A stretch of 64,000 nt of DNA, from NCBI GenBank assembly GCA_964036195.1, contig OZ038451.1, positions 1,240,001-1,304,000 of the forward strand, in the 5' to 3' direction. Every line of letters starts with the position of its first letter. The first letter of the stretch is position 1. Below are positions 24,501 to 33,928 of the stretch, piece by piece. A program made the translations under genes and the position numbers. Source of the stretch: Sphaerolaimus hirsutus. Lineage: Eukaryota; Nematoda; Chromadorea; Monhysterida; Sphaerolaimidae. The notes below the pieces were generated by a model. It saw nothing but the letters and a program-made list of their open reading frames with translations. It searched no databases and was not told the DNA's origin.

Positions 24501-27500
24501 AGTACGTAGATGGTATAAACACTGTTCTAACGTGATTCCGACATTGTTTTAACGTGTGTTCTGCACTACGCAGAACATAAACTGCCGTATTTGTCACGTA
24601 CGTTCTCTTTACACTCAATTTGGGGGGGGGGGTATTTCGAGGGGGGGGTGATTGTTTCATAGTGGTCTCGAGAGGGGGGGGGTCAGACGAGGGGGGGTAT
24701 TTCAAGGGGGGGTATTTCGAGGAAATACGGTATGTCTGGGCTGATTCATCGAATGCAAATGGGCGCAATTTGGTGTGTGAAACGAAAAATACAAAAGAAT
24801 GTTAGCCTACGGCCGGGACGGAATGCATACAAACAATGAATAAAGTGAAGTTTTCCTGGAAGTTCTGAGGAAAAAATAACTCCCCCTTGAATAGTACCCC
24901 CCCTTGAATGACTCCCCCCCCCAAAAAAAAACCTCTGACGAAATAATAACGCCCCTGGGGTCTTATTCAAGGATATAAGGTATTTAGGAAATGTAGCAAC
25001 ATCACCTGCATTGATATTGTCTTGGGGCAGCATGTTCAACAATTTCTGCACAATCATTAGATTGCCACCACCTACGGCCTTCATCAGCAGCGTGTTGCCA
25101 TACTTGTCCCTGCGCAACACATCAGCACCGGGTGTCGACAGCAGCGAGTCAAATGCATCCTTATTACCTTCCGCTGCTGCACACATCAGCGCATTTTCTC
25201 CCATGTCATTCACTGCATTTATCAATGATCAAATAAAAGATGGTCAACTGGCGAAGCTGGAACATTCACCTGCATTGACACTTTCTGCTGGCAACATTTT
25301 TAGCAATTTATGCACAATCATTGCATTGCCACCATATGCGGCCTCCATGAGCACAGTGGTGTCATCGTTGTTCCTGTGCAGCACATCTGCACCGGCTGAT
25401 ATGAGCAGCTCAAAGATGTCTTCATGGCCATGCCGTGCAGCAAGCAGCAAGGAATTTGTTCCAAACATATCAACTGTGTTATCCACTTTCCAAAGTTATG
25501 CACAAATATCCTTACCGTATTTCCTCGAAATACCCCCCGGGGGGTGATTGTTTCATAGTGGTCCCGAGAGGGGGGGGGGGTTAAACGAGGGGGGTATTTC
25601 GAGGGGGGGGGGGTACTGTTTCGCCAGAACTTTTTTCAAATCCTAGTACAAAATCGTCGTTTGTGATGTACACTGGGGTAGAAAAATGCATCAATAACTG
25701 ACATGTATAGACTCCTGTAGACTAATAGTAGTACGTAGATGGTATAAACACTGTTCTAACGTGATTCCGACATTGTTTTAACGTGTGTTCTGCACCACGC
25801 AGAACACAAACTGCAGTATTTGTCATGTACGTTCTCTTTACACTCAATCTGGGGGGGGGTATTTCGAGGGGGGGTGATTGTTTCATAGTGGTCTCGAGAG
25901 GGGTGGGGTCAAACGAGGGGGGGGTATTTCGAGGAAATACGGTATCAATAGCTCATGATCATGCGAACAGGACGAAGATCACCTGCATGGACACTGTTTT
26001 CTGGTAGCATATTTAGCAGTTTGTCCACAATCTCCCTGTTGCCCCCAAGTACAGCTGACATCAGTAGTGTATTACCACGCACACTTGTGTGCCTCACATC
26101 AGCACCAGGTGCAGACAGCAACAAGTCAAATATACCTTTGTGCCCATTATTTGCAGCTATTGTCAGTGCAGTGGTCCCATCCCATCGTTCTATAATTATC
26201 ATAGTTATATACAAATAGTTTTGTTGTATTTATATAGACTATCAGTTAGTTGGTTGCACAAAGGCCAGGGATGTCACCTGCATTGATGTTCTCCACTGGC
26301 AGCATTTTCAGCAGTTTATCCACAATGATTGCATTGCCACCAATTACAGCCTCCATCAGCAGTGTGTAACCGTGCCTATTCCTGTGCATCACATCAGCAC
26401 CGGGTACTGATAACAACGATTCAAATGCATCTTTGTGACCTTTCCTTGCAGCCCACATCAGTGCAGTCCTTCCATCATCATCCACTGTGTTACTCAATGT
26501 TTCAAATTATATATCAATATTTTAACTCACACAAAAGGTAAATAGGACACATCACCTGCATTGACATTCTCTCTTGGCAGCATCTTCAGCAGTTTATCCA
26601 CAATCACAGCATTGCCACCAAATGCAGCAGCCATCAGCAGTGTCCCACCATACTTGTCCCTGTGCAGCACATCAGCACCTGGTGCTGATAGCAGCGACTC
26701 AAATGCATCATTATTACCTTTTCTTGCAGCCCACATTAGTGCAGTTCTTCCATCATCATCCACTGTGTTACTCAATATTTCAAATGATATATCAAAAGTA
26801 TAAACAACATCACCATATATCCTCGAATATTCCCCCTCTAATAACTTACCCTCTTGAATAAGTCCCCTCTCTTGTGAGTGTGAGTCCCCACCACTTTGAT
26901 GGGTAGAAAACTTTTCCCATTTATCAAAAAAGCCTTTTTATGTATTTAAAATGTAAATACATGTATTGTATTCACTCACATTATATAGCTAGAGTTCACT
27001 AACATTGATTTCACTGCTTGAATTGTGAATTTCATATTCTTACAAATGATTTATGTTACCAAATTTACCCCATTTGTACACTAAAAAATCATACATTTGA
27101 CTGATAATCCTCACAAAACTCACCCACTCAAAAAACGTCCCCTCAAAAACTTCTGATGAAAAAAGAACTCCCAGGGGAATTATTCAAGGATATATGGTAA
27201 TCATTTACCACACAAAAGGTATGAACATTACCTGCATTGACATTCTCAGCTGGCAGCATCTTCAGCAGTCTATCCACAATCATAGCATTGCCACCAAATG
27301 CAGCAGCCATCAGCAGTGTCCTACCCTTGTCCCTGTGCAGCACATCAGCACCGGGTGCTGACAGCAGCGAGTCAAATGCATGTTCATCACCTTCCAGCGC
27401 AGCCCGAATCAGGGCATTGTTCGCACTGTCATCCACTGCAATGTTCACATAAAATATCAGTAAATAAAGTCCTGCTGATTCGAGTTCGGCACTGATTTTT

Positions 27501-29426
27501 TATGTTCTTATGAGTGCCATACACCCAGATGTGTGTGAGATACTTCTGGTTGGGGCTATATAAACTGCCGGCTAATATAATTGAGCTTTTGATGGCATCT
27601 GGTTCTGGATTACATCAATTCTATCTGGTGTGGAATTGCCCCCAGATGTTTACTACATGCACCCTGGGGGGACCCCTGTGGCTGCTCTGATGTAGCCTCA
27701 GGGGCACCCCCTGTAAAAATAATAATATTTTCATCAGGCCAATATAAATGAGCTTTTTTGAGCTAAGTGAAACCTTTATCATTGGGGGTTGCCTTTGTGT
27801 GACATATACACCTTGATGTGGTGCATCTTTTACCACCCCTCCCCCCTCCCCGAAACCCCCTCACAAAAAGTTGTTGTTGAACAAAGGAACAAACTTTTTT
27901 CATCTGAAACATCATTTGGGTTTGTGTCCAACTGCCCCAGACACATCTGCTACACTGTCTGCAATGGCCTCGTGCCCTCGTGCAAAGGTTTCACTTAGCA
28001 CCAGTTGTGAAAAGAAATGATTTCTGCATGTCAAAAGGATTTGTTCAGGTAGTCTTTGATAGCTTGTCAGAGAACCTGAATCCTGTGACACAAAATAAAG
28101 GTTGGTTTTCTTATTGAGTGATTCTTTTGCACCACCTGTGAACTTTTCCAGTTCTTTTACAATATAAAAATGCCAATTTTGTTCAAAATTTCGAAAAAGC
28201 TCATTTATATTGGCCAAATGAAAATTGTATTGTTTTTACGAAACGCTACATTGCCCTGTGGCTACATCAGAGCAGCCACAGGGGAGATAGAAATGATGGA
28301 ATCCAGATGTCATTAAAAGCTCAATTATTTATATTAGCCAGTTCTTTATAGCAACTCAGCAGCAGCCAGGCACTAAGAATATTAAAAAAAACTTGTGCTG
28401 AACTTGAGTAAGAAGCAGTTTACACAGTACCCGTTAGAGTCGATCACACAAAAGGCAGGGAAATCACCTGCAGTAACATTTTGATCTGGCAGCATGCCAA
28501 GCAGATCGTCCGCAGAGGTTGTGTTTTCCTTTTGTGGAGCAGCCATCAACAGTGTGTGGTCAGAATTGTCGCTGGACATCAAATCACCACCAGGTGCCAA
28601 TCCCAAGCCCTGTAAAGTGTAAAGTAAAGTGTCAAATGTAAGTCAAATGCAAAGTGAAGTGTCAATTGTCATGCAAAGTTCAGTAATAAAATCTTTTCTT
28701 TTTTGTTTTGATTGACACTTTACTTGCATTTGACTTTATATTTGACACTTTACTTTACACTTTACAGGGCTTGGGACTGCCCCCTGGTGCTGACAGCGGA
28801 GAGTCAAGTTCAGTTTCGTTATCCTGCCCTGAAGCAATCCTCAGTGCAGTGTTTACATCATCATCCACTGTGATGGTCATTGTTTTAAATGGTATACCGC
28901 GTGGAGCACATACTTTGCACAAAATCCTACCATAGTTTTATGAATAAAATCTTGTGCTACATTTCGTAATAAAATATTCCACAGTAAAAAAGAAAAAATA
29001 TTATTATTATTGGTGAAAAACTGTAAATTATTGGTTTATCATTCAGATGGGCTATGGTAGGTTTCCATGCGAAGTGTGATGCCCGGCAAGTATATTTTCA
29101 TAGTTTACCTAACGATTGAATATACCGAGTCGAGTGCATACTTTGCACAGAATCCTACCATAACTTAATGAATAAAATCTTGTGATAAATTTTGTAACCC
29201 TACCATAGTAAAAACGAAATACCTATTATTGTTTAACTGTATAATTTTTGGTCCACTATTCAGGTGGTGTTATGGTAGGTTTCCATGTAAAGTGTGATGT
29301 CCGCCCAGTATATGTAAAAGCAGAAATGTCACCTGCACTGGCACTGGACACATGGAGCACATAGCTGACACACAGCGCAGAGCACAGTAATTTCCTGAAT
29401 GTTATGCTCCAGTGACGAGGCAGCAT
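21323..29426 (-). CDS. Secreted ankyrin-repeat protein gene, multi-exon
   Basis: The gene is assembled from splice borders on the minus strand. A 94-bp first exon (29426-29333) encodes a basic start and a hydrophobic core (KLLCSALCVSYVLHV) ending near SSASA, which reads as a signal peptide. It ends in phase 1. It is followed by an apparently damaged ankyrin exon, eight intact ankyrin exons of 204-210 bp, each phase 1 in and phase 1 out, and a terminal exon with a TAG stop. Each exon encodes two ankyrin repeats with TALMWAA, LLLSAPGADVLHRD and TLLMAAAFGGNA motifs and ends NVNAG. Ankyrin repeats are usually intracellular binding scaffolds; an N-terminal signal peptide is unusual. Acceptors read CAG|TGGATGA and donors GCAG|GTGA or GTAA. 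The function is unknown. Confidence 0.75.
21714..21961. mobile_element. MITE family H in ankyrin intron
   Basis: TATACTCCGGTTACTTTACA and its partner CACGTACGCCGAGTATA bound a 248-bp element with TA at each side. The related intronic sequences near 29060-29085 and 29270-29300 (GGTAGGTTTCCATG followed by AAGTGTGATG) lack it and serve as paralogous empty sites. Other copies are at 46174-46424 and 53941-54189. Confidence 0.8.
22026..22232 (-). CDS. Ankyrin gene exon (207 bp)
   Basis: Symmetric phase-1 exon with acceptor CACAG|TGGATG and donor GCAG|GTGATG. It encodes two ankyrin repeats and is almost identical in its second half to the exon at 26556-26762, pointing to recent exon duplication. 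Confidence 0.85.
22463..23134. mobile_element. MITE family B (TTTCCGTTTTCC-rich)
   Basis: Starts TAGGGTGTCAATG and ends TTTTTGAGACCCTA, diverged forms of the family B termini TAGGGTGTCAA/TTGACACCCTA. The interior is a pyrimidine-rich TTTCCGTTTTCTGG array on one strand, which creates a long Phe/Ser-rich open frame that is not a gene. Its right edge is abutted by a family C palindrome. Confidence 0.75.
23133..23673. mobile_element. Giant palindromic MITE family C
   Basis: The left arm (GGGAATTAGAGCTCAGCG onward, including AGCATGATCCACACTCG in inverse) and the right arm are near-perfect inverted copies of about 255 bp with a loop of only about 15 bp near 23400 (TGCTGCTTGCAATA). TA is present at both outer edges. 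The 5-kb copy represents essentially one arm unit. Confidence 0.85.
23828..24037 (-). CDS. Ankyrin gene exon (210 bp)
   Basis: Phase-1 symmetric exon with acceptor TGCAG|TGGATG and donor GCAG|GTGATT. It is one codon longer than most, with a GAGDNTAVV variant in the second repeat and LLLPAPGADV in the first. Confidence 0.82.
24090..24982. mobile_element. MITE family N, interrupted by family E
   Basis: TACCGTATATCCTTGAATAA at the left and CTTATTCAAGGATATAAGGTA at the right are inverted and TA-bounded. The interior is split by the TA-flanked family E element at 24286-24734. It lies in an intron of the ankyrin gene. Confidence 0.75.
24286..24734. mobile_element. MITE family E nested in family N
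   Basis: TACCGTATTTCCTCAAAATA to TTTCGAGGAAATACGGTA with TA borders. It contains the GGGGTGATTGTTTCATAGTG motif on both arms and is closely related to 25513-25944. Confidence 0.8.
25006..25212 (-). CDS. Ankyrin gene exon (207 bp)
   Basis: Acceptor TGCAG|TGAATG and donor GCAG|GTGATG, phase 1 in and out. It encodes NALMCAAAEGNKDAF and NTLLMKAVGGGN repeats ending DNINAG. Confidence 0.83.
25270..25473 (-). CDS. Ankyrin gene exon (204 bp)
   Basis: Acceptor ACAG|TTGATATG and donor GCAG|GTGAAT. The loop of the first repeat lacks the proline (ISAGADV instead of SAPGADV), which accounts for the missing codon. Phase 1 symmetric. Confidence 0.83.
25513..25944. mobile_element. MITE family E in ankyrin intron
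   Basis: TA-bounded, starting CCGTATTTCCTCGAAATACC and ending TTTCGAGGAAATACGG, with arm-wide G/C runs. Nearly the same core as 24286-24734. Confidence 0.82.
25983..26189 (-). CDS. Ankyrin gene exon (207 bp)
   Basis: Acceptor ATTATAG|AACGATGG and donor GCAG|GTGATC. Phase 1 symmetric. The repeat starts ERWDGTTALTIAAN rather than VDDDGRTALMWAA, making it the most diverged intact exon of the set. Confidence 0.8.
26278..26484 (-). CDS. Ankyrin gene exon (207 bp)
   Basis: Acceptor CACAG|TGGATGATG and donor GCAG|GTGACAT. It encodes GRTALMWAARKGHKDAF and YTLLMEAVIGGNA. Phase 1 symmetric. Confidence 0.85.
26556..26762 (-). CDS. Ankyrin gene exon (207 bp)
   Basis: Acceptor CACAG|TGGATGATG and donor GCAG|GTGATG. 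Its second half is essentially identical to 22026-22232. Phase 1 symmetric. Confidence 0.85.
26811..27199. mobile_element. MITE family N in ankyrin intron
   Basis: CACCATATATCCTCGAATAT at the left and ATTCAAGGATATATGGTA at the right form inverted termini; the core is AT-rich and decayed. Confidence 0.6.
27232..27435 (-). CDS. Ankyrin gene exon (204 bp)
   Basis: Acceptor TTGCAG|TGGATGAC and donor GCAG|GTAATG. It encodes NALIRAALEGDEHAF and RTLLMAAAFGGNA. Phase 1 symmetric; one codon short in the inter-repeat loop (HRDKGRT). Confidence 0.84.
27560..28350. mobile_element. Large inverted-repeat element (family J)
   Basis: Arms 27565-27765 and 28190-28345 are inverted: GGCTAATATAATTGAGCTTT pairs with AAAGCTCAATTATTTATATT, and CTGTGGCTGCTCTGATGTAG pairs with CTACATCAGAGCAGCCACAG. 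It occupies the intron between the first intact ankyrin exon and the damaged one. Confidence 0.7.
28468..28867 (-). pseudogene. Ankyrin exon split by a family D transposon
   Basis: An ankyrin exon begins at acceptor CACAG|TGGATGATG (28867) and ends at donor GCAG|GTGATT (28468), as its neighbours do, but the reading frame is cut inside the SAPGAD loop by a 185-bp family D MITE (28596-28780). Reading straight through meets a stop inside the element. Here the copy of the target duplication that would supply the 3' splice site reads CACCTG, not CACCAG, so clean removal as an intron looks unlikely. Because exons are phase-symmetric, skipping this exon would preserve frame. Confidence 0.7.
28596..28780. 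mobile_element. MITE family D inside ankyrin exon
   Basis: Termini GCCAATCCCAAGCCCTG and CAGGGCTTGGGACTGC are inverted, and arms carry GTAAAGTGTAAAGTAAAGTG. The 8-bp flanks CACCAGGT and CCCCTGGT (6 of 8 identical) match the target CACCWGGT expected from the intact ankyrin exons (GCACCAGGTGCTGA). Confidence 0.85.
29333..29426 (-). CDS. Ankyrin gene first coding exon, signal peptide
   Basis: ATG at 29426-29424 is the only ATG in frame. The 31 codons give a basic N-terminus, a hydrophobic core and small residues SSASA before donor GCAG|GTGACA. The exon ends in phase 1, matching the phase-1 acceptors of the ankyrin exons. The link to them is inferred from phase, strand and shared intron sequence. 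Confidence 0.65.
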
Positions 29427-29669
29427 TTTGATAACAATTTTGACACGATGTGTATGCTCAGCAAAGGAGTTCTGCACGTAGGTAAGATGTATTTTGACTC
29501 AAGTAGCTAAATGCTTATCTTTATGTAAAGTCAAACATAAACATAAATTTAATATAATTATTTCAATTTTTACTAGAAGATATGGCATTTGAAGACATCT
29601 AGGAAAGCAGAAAAGAAAGGTAAAATGTATTTTGACTGAAGCATCTAGTGGAACACTGATATGTACAGC

Positions 29670-29713
29670 TAGTGATGGAATGGCGCCAGCGCCATGGCGC
29701 CATTCCATCACTA
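29670..29713. mobile_element. Minimal palindromic family F element (44 bp)
   Basis: TAGTGATGGAATGGCGCC and its exact complement nearly meet, leaving a 44-bp hairpin that is only the two family F termini. No 8-bp duplication is visible. Confidence 0.6.
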
Positions 29714-30059
29714 GTCACAAGCACAAATTGGGACCTTGCGCCGCCTATGCACCATATATAAGAGTCTATAGACTTATATGAGTATGTAGATGTGACAAAC
29801 CATGTTCTAACACAGGCATTGTTTTAACGTGTCTTCTGCATTGCCTGAATAACAAACCGCAGCTTTTGTCATTTACGTTCTAACAAGTCCTAACGTGTCA
29901 ATTTAGGGGGTATTTCGAAAGGGGTCAACTAATTCATAGTGGTAATTGTTAGGGGGGTATTTCGAGGGGCGTATTTCGCGGAAATACGATAACTTTTTAT
30001 ATTTGTTCAGTATATTCAGTTCAGTATAGTTCAGTAAATATATTTATATTTGTTTAGCA

Positions 30060-30225
30060 ATTAGTGACGGAGCGCCGTTCCATATGGTGCTATTGGCGGC
30101 TGGCGCTTGGTTCCCTTTTTATGTGGCACCCAGCATGATTTCATTTCCGATTTTTTCTGTAAATATTTATCGGATGGCTACATGGTGGCTTTGGTGATTT
30201 TTGGCGCTTTTCCAGCACTAGCAAA
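30060..30225. mobile_element. Degenerate family F element
   Basis: Left end TTAGTGACGGAGCGCCGTTC and right end GGCGCTTTTCCAGCACTAG are diverged family F termini with GCGCTTGG motifs between. Confidence 0.45.
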
Positions 30226-30229
30226 CATG

Positions 30230-30765
30230 TTAGCAAGTTTCAATTGAATAAGCTGCTGTAATCAGTGCCACTAAATGAAACACGCCAGTGTTCCTGTTCA
30301 AACAGATCCGTACAGTATTTAGAAAAAGTTGATTGCCCTAGGATGATGCTAACGATCTAAACAACAGTCAAACCATAAAGAATATTTCAAAAAGGCCATA
30401 ATGTGAGATGTATTCAAAACTAGCAAACACTACACATTTCAATTGGCTAAAAAGAGTTTACCAAACCCAGAACACTTGTTTACGTAAACACGAACCCAAA
30501 AACAAATCATTTTACACTGCGGCCGAACTTCGCCTTGGGATAGATACAATCAATGATGGAAAAACACACAAACACACAAAAATTCACGGAAACTCCTTCA
30601 GTGCGTGTGTTTTTGTTTTACACAGAAACGCGGAAACTCAAAAATTTGGGAAACTCAAAAGAGGAAAACGCGGAAAAACAGTAAATACATGAATGAAAAC
30701 TGTGTTGTTTAGCTTTTTCATTCGATACAATGCATATTATGATCCATAGGCGGCGAAGTGCTCGT
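30230..30765. other. Spacer without recognised gene
   Basis: An open frame of about 94 codons at 30408-30692 has no domain features, splice context or codon bias that would support it. AT-rich sequence otherwise. Confidence 0.35.
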
Positions 30766-30768
30766 GAC

Positions 30769-30993
30769 TACTGATGGAAAAAACGCCAGGACGCCAAGGC
30801 GGTTTTCCGAACCCAAGCGCCATGCACCAATGGCGCCGGAGCAAAATGGCACCAAGCGCCAGCGCCAGACATTTTGTACCTCGCGCCCCGTAAAAAAGCG
30901 CCAAGCGCCCAAAGCGCCATGGCGCTTTTTATACGAGTGGCGCAAGCGCCAATGGCGCCAGTACAAAATAGCCGTGGCGCTTTTCCATCACTA
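30769..30993. mobile_element. MITE family F, complete, hAT-like
   Basis: TACTGATGGAAAA and TTTTCCATCACTA are inverted ends of a 225-bp element filled with GGCGCCA/AGCGCC units. The 8-bp flanks CTCGTGAC (30761-30768) and CTTGTGAC (30994-31001) agree at 7 of 8 positions. Confidence 0.82.
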
Positions 30994-31074
30994 CTTGTGA
31001 CATTGTGAATGTCACAAGCAGTAATTTTGGTGGCACAAGCTAGTGATGCGATGTGAAGACTGAGGCCTAGTACA

Positions 31075-31165
31075 CATCTAAACCCATTACACATCTAAAC
31101 CCATTACACATCTAAACCTGCCACCCATTACACATCTAAACCTGCCACCCATCACACATCTAGCT
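31075..31165. repeat. Short tandem array of ACACATCTAAACC
   Basis: Four or five copies of a 17-24-bp unit (CATTACACATCTAAACCTGC) in direct orientation. Downstream at 31186-31285 lies a family D-like right end (TTTGCGGAACTGGC followed by CCCTGGTC). Confidence 0.6.
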
Positions 31166-31660
31166 AGGATTAAGATAATTTATCTTCGTTTTTGCCAAGT
31201 TCCTTCTCAATCGACTTCTCACTTCTCATTTCACTTCGCATTTGCTTTTTTACTTCTCACTTCTCAATTTGCGGAACTGGCCCCTGGTCAGCAATTGATG
31301 GGTGCAGCGTCTACTTTTTTATTACATTTAGCCATTTTTTAGAGGATAAAAATTGAAAAGACTGCCAAGAGACCAAAGCGAAATTTTCTCTAACACTTGA
31401 CATTTTTGCATCGCATGGCTTTGACATAAATTAGTTCATTTCATCCGATCTACGTTGACTATATTCATCCGTTTTAATGACATTTGTTGTCAGTTGACAT
31501 CAGTTGACATGACATCAGCTATCTGCGTTCTACTATGTTAGGGGATTTGTATTTTGCCAGCAAATTTTGAGGACGGTTGATTCGAGCGTAGGCGAGGTGG
31601 GGGCTTATTCGAGGGGTTTATTTTTTGGCAGAAATTTCCAAAGTGGATGGTAATAAAGAA

Positions 31661-32059
31661 CACAGTTGTTAAACGTATTTACATTTACTTGAAAAGTACA
31701 TATACTCAAGTACTGGGTAAATACATATACATATAGGTACTTTAAAAAAAGTACCTATGCTCACCTGTATGCGGCGTACTTTTGAAAAGAACACATGTAC
31801 AGAGAATGTAGAATTGTGTTGCTAAAATAGAGAAACCTTGAAAAATCATATCATTTTCCTATAAAATTACCAAATAAACATTAAAAACTGACATATGATA
31901 TGTCTTCCAGTGTAAAAATCGCTTTCAAATGTAAAAAAGTAGCTTTTACATTTTCCAGGAAAGAGTACCCGCTTTTACATATTATTTGGCAAAAAGCACC
32001 CACTTGTACATACTCTTTGAAGACATATTTTCACTTATACATTTTCCAGGGAATGAAGT
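31661..32059. mobile_element. Left part of a family A-like element split by the gypsy insertion
   Basis: Starts ACAGTTGTTAAACGTATTTAC and carries GTACTGGGTAAATAC-type repeats. It breaks off exactly at the left LTR and appears to continue beyond the right LTR (44988 to about 46127, ending TAACAACTCT). The outer 8-bp duplication could not be confirmed. Confidence 0.5.
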
Positions 32060-32137
32060 TGTTAGATCCCTGATGTGGGATAGTTCAATATGAAAGTGAT
32101 TTCCTCTGATCTCTGTATGTAAATAGTAAAATGACAG
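32060..32137 (+). repeat. 5' LTR, first part
   Basis: First 78 bp of the LTR, identical to 44850-44927. Interrupted at AATGACAG by a family A MITE; the rest resumes at 33798. Confidence 0.9.
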
Positions 32138-32538
32138 CAGAGTTGTTAAAAGGTACGTACGTTTACTCGAAAAATACGCGTATGCGAGTACGCGGTAAAT
32201 ACGTTTACATATACTTTTGAAAAAAGTAACGTACTCACATGTACACGTACATTTTTGAGGCATACGCGTAAAGAAAATGTATTTCTGTGAATTCAATTTG
32301 GGACATATTTATAAGGTGACTACGCTGCAATTTACTATATTTCCTCGAAATACCCCTGGGAGTGATTGTTTTATAGTGAAAATTTTGAGGGGAGTTAAAC
32401 AAGGGCGGGTATTTCGAGGGTTTTTTTTTATTTTGCCAGAATTTTGAGAACTGTCAGCACTAATTCGTTCTTTGTAACATACGCTGAGGTAGAAAAATGC
32501 AACAACAAGCTCCATGTATAAGAGTATTTTTATTGACT

Positions 32539-32931
32539 TACCGTATTTCTCCGTGTAAAGCACCCGGGTGCTATACAAAATCGAGACCCTTTCCAGCAAC
32601 CTTTTTTTTAAACTTGTATAACACCTGGGTGTTAGGTCGGGGGGTGTTATACACGGAAACTGGACTAAACTAAAAAAGTGTGCTTTTGTTTTAAATTTAT
32701 GATACACGTCACAACATATTTAGGCTTTTTTGGTTCCCAGCGTGCAGCAATCCAATGGAAAAATGCGCGCCGCGAAATTACAATGAGTGGCGCGCGCCAT
32801 TTAAGCGATATTTAAGCAATTCAAATCAGTGATTTTTTGAAACCTAGCATAGCACCCCGGGGTGCTATGCAGCTGTATAACACCCCGGGTGTTGTGCACG
32901 GGGGGGGTCCTTTACACGGAGAAATACAGTA
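32539..32931. mobile_element. MITE family P nested in family E
   Basis: TA-bounded, CCGTATTTCTCCGTGTAAAG to TTTACACGGAGAAATACAG. Same interior as 1191-1531, including GTATAACACCTGGGTGTTAGG. Confidence 0.8.
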
Positions 32932-32955
32932 CATATATATTTATCTATGTAAATA

Positions 32956-33405
32956 TACCGTATTACCTCGAAATACCCCCATGGGGGTTTATTATTTCGC
33001 CAGCAAAATTTGAGGGGGGTTAATTCGAGGGGGGGGTTTATTCGAGGGGGGGTTTTATTATTTCGTCAGAAATTTTCGTAAGGATCGTAGTAAATATTAG
33101 GCATTTGCATACCCAAAACAGGTAATGAATGTGTCCAAACAGGATATATTTGGACATAATAACGTAGATAGCTACACAAACTAGTCTATGTGTAGCTGCA
33201 ATGCAAATTAACAGTAATATACATCATGTACATTGCATACATGACGTATTTATTATGTACATGACGTACATCATCCGAAGGGGGGGGGGGTATTTCGAGG
33301 GGGGGGGGGTTTATTATTTCCCCAGCCCATTTTGAGGGGGGGTTAATTCGAGGGGGGGGGGGGGGGGTTTATTCAAGGGGGGGGATAATTCGAGGTAATA
33401 CGGTA
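32956..33405. mobile_element. MITE family E subtype nested in family E
   Basis: TA-bounded, CCGTATTACCTCGAAATACC to ATTCGAGGTAATACGG. It carries the ATACATCATGTACATTGCAT core seen inverted at 9461-9899. Confidence 0.82.
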
Positions 33406-33797
33406 GATGGTATATACTCTGTCCTAACGTGACTTGGTCATTGTTTAAACATGTGTTCTGCATTTCACAGAACACAAATTGGAGGTTTTAATATTTACAT
33501 TCCATTTACGTTCAATTTGGGGGGGGGGCTTTCGACAGGGGGTCAATTATTTAATTCGTAGGGCCATTTTGAGGGTTGTATTTCAAAAACGTACTCAGTT
33601 CTACATATTCTATGAAGAAAAGTGCTCGCTTTTGCATTTTAATGGGAAAATCATTTTGTACTCACATTTACGCGTACGTACGAGTAAAAAATAAGTATTT
33701 TAAGTTTTCGATACTTTGTGGTGAGTAAAAAATAAATACTTTACGTTTACATATACTTTTAAAAAAGTTCAGTAATTGTAACAACTCTGAATGACAG

Positions 33798-33857
33798 CAT
33801 TCGACACAATGCGACAACCCGAATAAACGTGACCCGACAAATCAACTCACGTTAACA
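33798..33857 (+). repeat. 5' LTR, second part
   Basis: Last 60 bp of the LTR, ending CTCACGTTAACA. With 32060-32137 and the shared duplication removed, the length is 138 bp, equal to the 3' LTR. Confidence 0.9.
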
Positions 33858-33859
33858 AC

Positions 33860-33877
33860 TGGTGGACGAGCAGCATT
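33860..33877 (+). promoter_or_regulatory. Probable primer-binding site
   Basis: TGGTGGACGAGCAGC begins 2 bp after the LTR end, with the TGG expected to pair with a tRNA CCA end. The isoacceptor could not be assigned. Confidence 0.55.
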
Positions 33878-33928
33878 CTCGGCAGCAACAGTCTATTTAG
33901 ACTGCGTCACGTCAAATCGGCATAAAAA

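Larger units (their letters stand above)
32333..33590. mobile_element. MITE family E nested in family A, itself interrupted
   Basis: The left end TATATTTCCTCGAAATACCC and the internal blocks GTAGAAAAATGCAAC and GATGGTATATACTCTG CCTAACGTGA follow the order seen in 25513-25944, but are separated by two further TA-flanked elements at 32539-32931 and 32956-33405. The right end is decayed. Confidence 0.65.
32138..33789. mobile_element. hAT-like MITE family A inside the 5' LTR
   Basis: CAGAGTTGTTA and TAACAACTCTG are perfect inverted termini, and the flanks are the perfect 8-bp duplication AATGACAG (32130-32137 and 33790-33797). Its length of 1652 bp is inflated by nested E and P elements. Confidence 0.92.
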
